A stretch of DNA of 9,512 nt, taken from positions 1 through 9,512 of the forward strand of contig JAEZGQ010000006.1 of the NCBI GenBank assembly GCA_023416895.1, in the 5' to 3' direction. This stretch comes from Bacillota bacterium. Its GTDB lineage: Bacteria; Bacillota; Clostridia; Christensenellales; CAG-138. Each line of letters begins with the position of its first letter. The first letter of the stretch is position 1. The notes beneath the pieces are model-generated. The model did no database searches. It saw only the letters and a list, made by a program, of their open reading frames with translations, and had not been told where the DNA came from. A program made the position numbers and the translations under genes. Positions 5,594-9,512 of this stretch are shown one piece after another.

Positions 5594-8041
5594 ATGGAAA
5601 ACAAAACACGTGCAAAGGAGCTTGTGTCGCAGATGACGCTTGAGGAAAAAGCGTCGCTTTGCTCGGGGCTTGACACATGGCATCTAAAGGGCATAAGCCG
5701 CCTCGGTCTCCCTCCCATCATGGTGACGGATGGGCCGCACGGGCTTCGCAAGCAGGACGATAAGGCCGACCATTTGGGTTTGAACAAAAGCGTTCCAGCC
5801 GTATGCTTCCCCACCGCGAGCGCAACCGCGTGCAGTTTTGACCGCGACCTTCTTTATAAAATCGGCGTAGCGATGGGCGAGGAATGCTTACAAGAGAATG
5901 TTGCGGTTCTTTTGGGACCGGGCGTAAACATCAAAAGAAGCCCGCTATGCGGCAGAAACTTTGAATACTTCAGCGAGGATCCATACCTTACGGGCGAGCT
6001 CGCCGCATCGCTCATCAACGGCGTGCAGAGCAAGGGCGTGGGCACTTCCTTGAAGCACTATGCCGCCAACAACCAAGAATGCCGCCGCATGACCATCGAC
6101 AGCGTAGTAGATGAGCGCGCGCTTCGCGAAATTTACCTAAGTGCCTTTGAAACGGCGGTCAAGAAATCACAGCCGTGGACGGTGATGTGCAGCTACAATC
6201 GCCTTGGTGGCGAGTACCTTGCCGACAGCAAGCGGTTTTTGACCGATATTCTGCGCGATGAATGGGGCTTTGACGGCCTTGTGGTGACCGACTGGGGCGC
6301 CTGCAACGATCGCGTGCAGGGCGTACGCGCGGGCTGCGACCTTGAAATGCCCTCCTCCAACGGCATCAACGACAAAGCAATTGTAGAGGCCGAAAAAAGC
6401 AGCGCGCTCGATATTGCGGCGCTAAATACGGTGGCGGAACGTGTTGTAAGGCTCATCCTCGACGCACAGGAACACAAAAAAGAAGATTATCTTTACGACG
6501 AAGCTGCGCACCACGCGCTTGCGCGCAAGGCAGCATCGCAAAGTGCGGTACTTTTAAAAAACGAAAACAGTATGCTTCCGCTCAAAGAAGGTCAAAGCCT
6601 CGCGGTGATCGGCCAGTTTGCAAAATCCCCCCGCTATCAGGGCGAGGGCAGCAGCCACATCAACCCCACGCGCCTTGATAGTGCGTTTGATGCGTTTAAC
6701 GCGGCTGGCATCGCGTTTGACTATGCGGATGGTTACGATTTGAAGAGGCCCGACGCGGTTGACGATAAGCTTATTCAAGCCGCTTGCGCCGCCGCGCGCG
6801 GCAAGGATGCGGCGATCGTTTTTGCGGGGCTTCCGCCCGCGTACGAAAGCGAAGGCTTCGACCGCACAAAGCTCGATATGCCGTTGAGCCACAACAGGTT
6901 GATCGAAGCAGTATGCGCTGCAAACCCAAACACGGTGGTTGTTTTGCAGCTCGGCGCGCCAGTTACAATGCCCTGGGCAGGCCTTACAAAGGGCATCCTT
7001 CTTGCATACCTTGGCGGGCAGGCAGGCGGCAGCGGCGTGTTGGACGTACTCTTTGGCAGCGTGAACCCGAGCGGCAAGCTTGCGGAGACCTTCCCGCTAA
7101 CGCTTGAAGATACCCCGTGCTTTTTGAATTTCCCCGGCAGCCAAAAGACCGTGGAATACCGCGAAAGCATTTATGTTGGCTACCGCTACTACGACGCGGC
7201 GGGCAAACAGGTGCTGTATCCGTTCGGCCACGGGCTTTCCTATACAACGTTTGATTATTCCGACCTCCGATTGAGCGCGCAGCGTTTCAGCAAAGGTGAA
7301 ACGCTGGAGGTGACTTTCACCGTAACAAACATCGGTACCGTGCGCGGTGCGGAAATCGCACAGCTCTACGTTGGCTCCAAGGCGGGAACGAGGCTTTTCC
7401 GCGCACCGCGCGAGCTCCGCGGCTTTGAAAAGGTCATGCTTGAACCGGGCGAAAGCAAAACCGTCACCCTCACGCTCAACGACAGAAGCTTTTCTTATTA
7501 CAATACAGAGGAAAACTGCTTTGCGCTAGAGGGCGGCACTTATGCCGTAGAGGTTGGCGCTTCGAGCCGCGACCTTTATCTGAGTGCGCGCGTTGAGGTG
7601 GAAGGCGATCAAAAGGAAGCGGCGCTCCTGCCGCTTTACGAAACGTTGCGCTCCTATACGCAGCCCTCGAGCACGCCTTTCAGGGTTCCCGACGCGGAAT
7701 TTAGCGCGCTTCTCGGGCGTCCAATCCCGCCCGCCAACCGTCAAAAAGGCGAGCTTTATACCGTTAACAGCACACTGAGCGAACTTTCGCGCACGCTCAT
7801 CGGCAAGGTGATGCTTGCGGTGGTAAAAAAGATGGCAGCAGGCATGCTGGGCGAAAACCTAGACGAAGGCACCCGTGCAATGTTTAACGCGATGCTTAGC
7901 GAAATGCCCCTTCGAAGCCTAGCCGCCATGAGCGACGGCGCTTTTTCCCCGGAGCAGGCGCAGGGCGTCATTGACATGGCAAACGGCAAGCTCGTGAGCG
8001 GCGTGAAAAAGCTTGTACCCAAAAAAGAAAAGAAAGCGTAA
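5594..8041 (+). CDS. Glycoside hydrolase family 3 beta-glucosidase/beta-glycosidase, cytosolic
   Basis: This 815-residue enzyme releases terminal beta-linked sugars from glycosides or oligosaccharides with retention. The N-terminal barrel has TDGPHGLR (45-52), GPGVNIKRSPLCGRNFEYF (108-126), KHYAANNQE (154-162) and the nucleophile Asp233 in VVTDWG (230-235). The second domain starts near 315 (VLLKNENSMLPL). The acid/base is Glu418 or Glu420 in YESEGFDR (417-424). A fibronectin-III-like domain spans about 585-670 (PRELRGFEKVMLEPGE at 605-620). A further tail of about 140 residues with NSTLSEL (725-731) and a Lys-rich end resembles tails in other clostridial GH3 enzymes. There is no signal peptide, so it acts on imported substrate. 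The ATG at 5594 has GGAGG eight bases upstream; the in-frame start at 5516 would lie upstream of the transcription start. The exact substrate is open. Confidence 0.95.
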   Translation: MENKTRAKELVSQMTLEEKASLCSGLDTWHLKGISRLGLPPIMVTDGPHGLRKQDDKADHLGLNKSVPAVCFPTASATACSFDRDLLYKIGVAMGEECLQENVAVLLGPGVNIKRSPLCGRNFEYFSEDPYLTGELAASLINGVQSKGVGTSLKHYAANNQECRRMTIDSVVDERALREIYLSAFETAVKKSQPWTVMCSYNRLGGEYLADSKRFLTDILRDEWGFDGLVVTDWGACNDRVQGVRAGCDLEMPSSNGINDKAIVEAEKSSALDIAALNTVAERVVRLILDAQEHKKEDYLYDEAAHHALARKAASQSAVLLKNENSMLPLKEGQSLAVIGQFAKSPRYQGEGSSHINPTRLDSAFDAFNAAGIAFDYADGYDLKRPDAVDDKLIQAACAAARGKDAAIVFAGLPPAYESEGFDRTKLDMPLSHNRLIEAVCAANPNTVVVLQLGAPVTMPWAGLTKGILLAYLGGQAGGSGVLDVLFGSVNPSGKLAETFPLTLEDTPCFLNFPGSQKTVEYRESIYVGYRYYDAAGKQVLYPFGHGLSYTTFDYSDLRLSAQRFSKGETLEVTFTVTNIGTVRGAEIAQLYVGSKAGTRLFRAPRELRGFEKVMLEPGESKTVTLTLNDRSFSYYNTEENCFALEGGTYAVEVGASSRDLYLSARVEVEGDQKEAALLPLYETLRSYTQPSSTPFRVPDAEFSALLGRPIPPANRQKGELYTVNSTLSELSRTLIGKVMLAVVKKMAAGMLGENLDEGTRAMFNAMLSEMPLRSLAAMSDGAFSPEQAQGVIDMANGKLVSGVKKLVPKKEKKA

Positions 8042-8053
8042 AGGAGTTTTCTT

Positions 8054-8983
8054 ATGCCGAACTTCATCCGCAGAAAACTCATAGAGAATTGGGAAAAGTG
8101 CGGCATTGCCGACAACGAACGCATCTCTAAGCAAACGCCTCCCGCGGGCGTAACAACGGTGCGCGGCCTTTCGTACGCCACGGACGGCCACCCCATGCAT
8201 ACGCTCAACATTTATTACCCCGATGGCGCCGATGGGCTTTTGCCCACGGTTGTTGACATTCATGGCGGCGGCTGGATGTACGGCGACAGGGAGTTAAATC
8301 GCCACTTCTGCATGTTTCTCGCTGCGCAGGGTTACACCGTAATCGCCATGAGCTACCGTCTTTTGCCGGAGACCGATCTTTGCGGGCAGGTGCAAGATAT
8401 TTTTAAGAGCCTTCATTGGCTTGAAGCGCACGCGAAGGAATACCACTGCGATCTAACAAGGGCATTTCTTACCGGCGATTCGGCGGGTGGGCATCTATCC
8501 GGCCTTACTGCGTGCGTCGCCCTAAGTCCCAAGCTGCAGGCCGTGTACGGCGTACAACCTGTTGGCTATGAGTTCAAGGCGCTCGCCATTAACCATGGTG
8601 CGTGTGACGTAAATCACCTGAACTTTATCAAAGGAGTTATGGGCAAACTCGTAGCGCGTGAAATGGTATTGATGCTGTTTGGAACGCGGCCCAAAACATC
8701 CCCCTTTTATAGAGCGGCGAGCTTTTCGGACACGGCAGAGGGGATTAGACTTCCCCCTGTTCTTCTTATCAGCAGCGAGCCGGATGAGCTTCATGCACCG
8801 CAAACGCTCACGCTACACAAATGGATGACGGAGCGCAGCATACCGCACGAAACGCTGTTTTGGAAAAAGGAGCAGGGCGAACACCTGACGCATGTGTTCA
8901 ACATCACCCATCCCGAATATAAGGAAGCCATAGAAACCAACCTCAAGATGCTCTCTTTTTTTGATAAGAGCCTCGCTCGGTAA
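8054..8983 (+). CDS. HSL-type alpha/beta hydrolase (carboxylesterase/deacetylase-like)
   Basis: This 309-residue cytosolic protein has the hormone-sensitive-lipase signature HGGGW (70-74, oxyanion hole), the nucleophile elbow GDSAGG with Ser143 (141-146), an acid at Asp244 in SSEPDELH, and His280 in GEHLTHVF. Such enzymes cleave short acyl esters. Beside a GH3 glycosidase, removal of acetyl or hydroxycinnamoyl groups from sugars is a reasonable inference. It follows the GH3 gene by 12 bases. Its ribosome binding site AAGGAG (8041-8046) overlaps the GH3 stop codon, seven bases before the ATG, so the two form an operon. No signal peptide is seen. Confidence 0.9.
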   Translation: MPNFIRRKLIENWEKCGIADNERISKQTPPAGVTTVRGLSYATDGHPMHTLNIYYPDGADGLLPTVVDIHGGGWMYGDRELNRHFCMFLAAQGYTVIAMSYRLLPETDLCGQVQDIFKSLHWLEAHAKEYHCDLTRAFLTGDSAGGHLSGLTACVALSPKLQAVYGVQPVGYEFKALAINHGACDVNHLNFIKGVMGKLVAREMVLMLFGTRPKTSPFYRAASFSDTAEGIRLPPVLLISSEPDELHAPQTLTLHKWMTERSIPHETLFWKKEQGEHLTHVFNITHPEYKEAIETNLKMLSFFDKSLAR

Positions 8984-8999
8984 AACCGTAAAAACTGAA

Positions 9000-9029
9000 A
9001 AGAGCCGTCCCCTTGAGGGAACGGCTCTT
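9000..9029. terminator. Shared convergent terminator between esterase and yajC
   Basis: AAGAGCCGT (9000-9008) and ACGGCTCTT (9021-9029) form a perfect 9-bp stem, with CCC/GGG adding inside. On the minus strand it is followed by TTTTCAGTTTTT, so it should end yajC transcription well. On the plus strand the tail CTTCTTGC is a weaker U tract, but it can still serve the GH3-esterase operon. Confidence 0.85.
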
Positions 9030-9049
9030 CTTGCTTACAAAATACTGTT

Positions 9050-9382
9050 TTACTTGGTTTCCTTAACTTCCTCGTTAAGGGTGTTTTCGACGGGCGAATC
9101 CTCCACGGAGGCGATGGCGCCGCGCGCGAACACGAGACGAACCTTGTCTGGGCCGACGGAGAGAGTGATGATGTCATCCTTCACAGAGGATACGGTACCG
9201 TAAATGCCGCCGATGGTGCGAACGCGGTCGCCCTGCTTGATGGCGGCGAGCATCTGCTTGACTTTCTTGTCGCGCCTGCGCTGGGGGATGATCATAAGGG
9301 CTACCATACCCACCATGAGGATGATGAGGAGGCCGCCGCCGCTGAAAAAGCCTTCGATGCTCTTGATGAAATCGGAACTCAT
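9050..9382 (-). CDS. yajC: YajC, Sec translocase accessory membrane protein
   Basis: This is a 110-residue single-pass membrane protein that associates with SecDF and the SecYEG channel. A hydrophobic helix spans about residues 15-33 (GGGLLIILMVGMVALMIIP), followed by PQRRRDKKVKQML (33-45) and GDRVRTIGGIYGTV (51-64), the conserved YajC core. The ATG at 9382 is chosen because it begins just before the helix. The only ribosome binding site, AAAGGA, lies about 12 bases upstream, longer than usual. The gene has its own promoter and terminator, so it appears monocistronic here; often it sits with tgt or secD. Its upstream neighbour is outside the window. Confidence 0.95.
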   Translation of the reverse strand: MSSDFIKSIEGFFSGGGLLIILMVGMVALMIIPQRRRDKKVKQMLAAIKQGDRVRTIGGIYGTVSSVKDDIITLSVGPDKVRLVFARGAIASVEDSPVENTLNEEVKETK

Positions 9383-9411
9383 GTGTACAAACCGTCCTTT
9401 AATAATTTGCC

Positions 9412-9428
9412 CGAGCCGCGCAGGCTCG
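9412..9428 (-). promoter_or_regulatory. Hairpin in the yajC leader
   Basis: CGAGCC (9412-9417), loop GCGCA, GGCTCG (9423-9428) forms a perfect 6-bp stem in the transcript between the predicted start of transcription (about 9435) and the ribosome binding site. It has no U tract, so it is not a terminator. It may stabilise the 5' end. Confidence 0.5.
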
Positions 9429-9441
9429 CATGCTCTCATCA

Positions 9442-9470
9442 ATCATATCGAAATGCAGCTAGCCCGTCAA
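9442..9470 (-). promoter_or_regulatory. Strong sigma-A promoter of yajC
   Basis: On the minus strand TTGACG (9465-9470) and TATGAT (9442-9447) are separated by 17 bp, both five of six to the consensus. Transcription should begin near 9435, about 53 bases before the ATG. The remaining bases to the window end (9471-9512) hold nothing recognisable. Confidence 0.75.
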
Positions 9471-9512
9471 GGACAAACCTATAAGAATCACAAAAATGTT
9501 CAATTTTCGGCG

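Noticed and set aside
3658..9014. 12-bp repeat AGCCGTCCCCTT at 3658-3669 and 9003-9014
   Set aside because: A 12-bp match in 9.5 kb is expected a few times by chance; the second copy is part of a terminator stem and the flanks do not match.
1..9512. CRISPR arrays, tRNA or rRNA genes, insertion sequences, phage or toxin-antitoxin genes
   Set aside because: No regularly spaced repeats, cloverleaf-like sequences, transposase motifs or phage genes were seen.

Overview
The window reads as chromosomal DNA from a low-to-moderate GC Gram-positive anaerobe, most likely an uncultured gut-type clostridium (Clostridia/Ruminococcaceae-like). Supporting signs are the strong AAGGAGG-type ribosome binding sites, the canonical sigma-A promoters with 17-bp spacers, a CBS/DRTGG-type family II pyrophosphatase (a hallmark of Clostridia and relatives), a GntR-type regulator with a sugar-binding effector domain, and a cytosolic GH3 beta-glycosidase. 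Taxonomy is inferred from gene families only; there is no rRNA or other marker gene in the window.

Layout. (1) Positions 1-842, minus strand: the N-terminal 280 codons of a GPH-family (MelB-like) sugar:cation symporter; its 3' end lies outside the window. (2) Positions 843-1098: a divergent control region with a promoter on each strand and several dyads. (3) Positions 1099-3476, plus strand: a two-gene unit of a GntR-HTH/sugar-binding regulator and a Gfo/Idh/MocA oxidoreductase separated by 2 bp. (4) Positions 3477-3700: a convergent intergenic region with three or four hairpins, including one terminator for each side. (5) Positions 3701-5332, minus strand: a CBS-domain family II inorganic pyrophosphatase whose leader contains a terminator-like hairpin. 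(6) Positions 5333-5593: a second divergent control region. (7) Positions 5594-8983, plus strand: GH3 beta-glycosidase followed closely by an HSL-type alpha/beta hydrolase. (8) Positions 8984-9512: a shared convergent terminator, then yajC on the minus strand with its own promoter.

How the genes may work together (inference). The transporter would import a glycoside or oligosaccharide, the GH3 enzyme (no signal peptide) would cleave it in the cytoplasm, the esterase could remove acyl groups, and the oxidoreductase would act on the sugar or a derivative. The divergently transcribed GntR-type regulator is the obvious candidate controller. The pyrophosphatase and yajC are housekeeping genes interleaved with this accessory cluster. 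No mobile element, CRISPR array, tRNA or rRNA was seen. The least explained parts are non-coding: the structured 3477-3670 element and the hairpin-with-U-tract in the pyrophosphatase leader.
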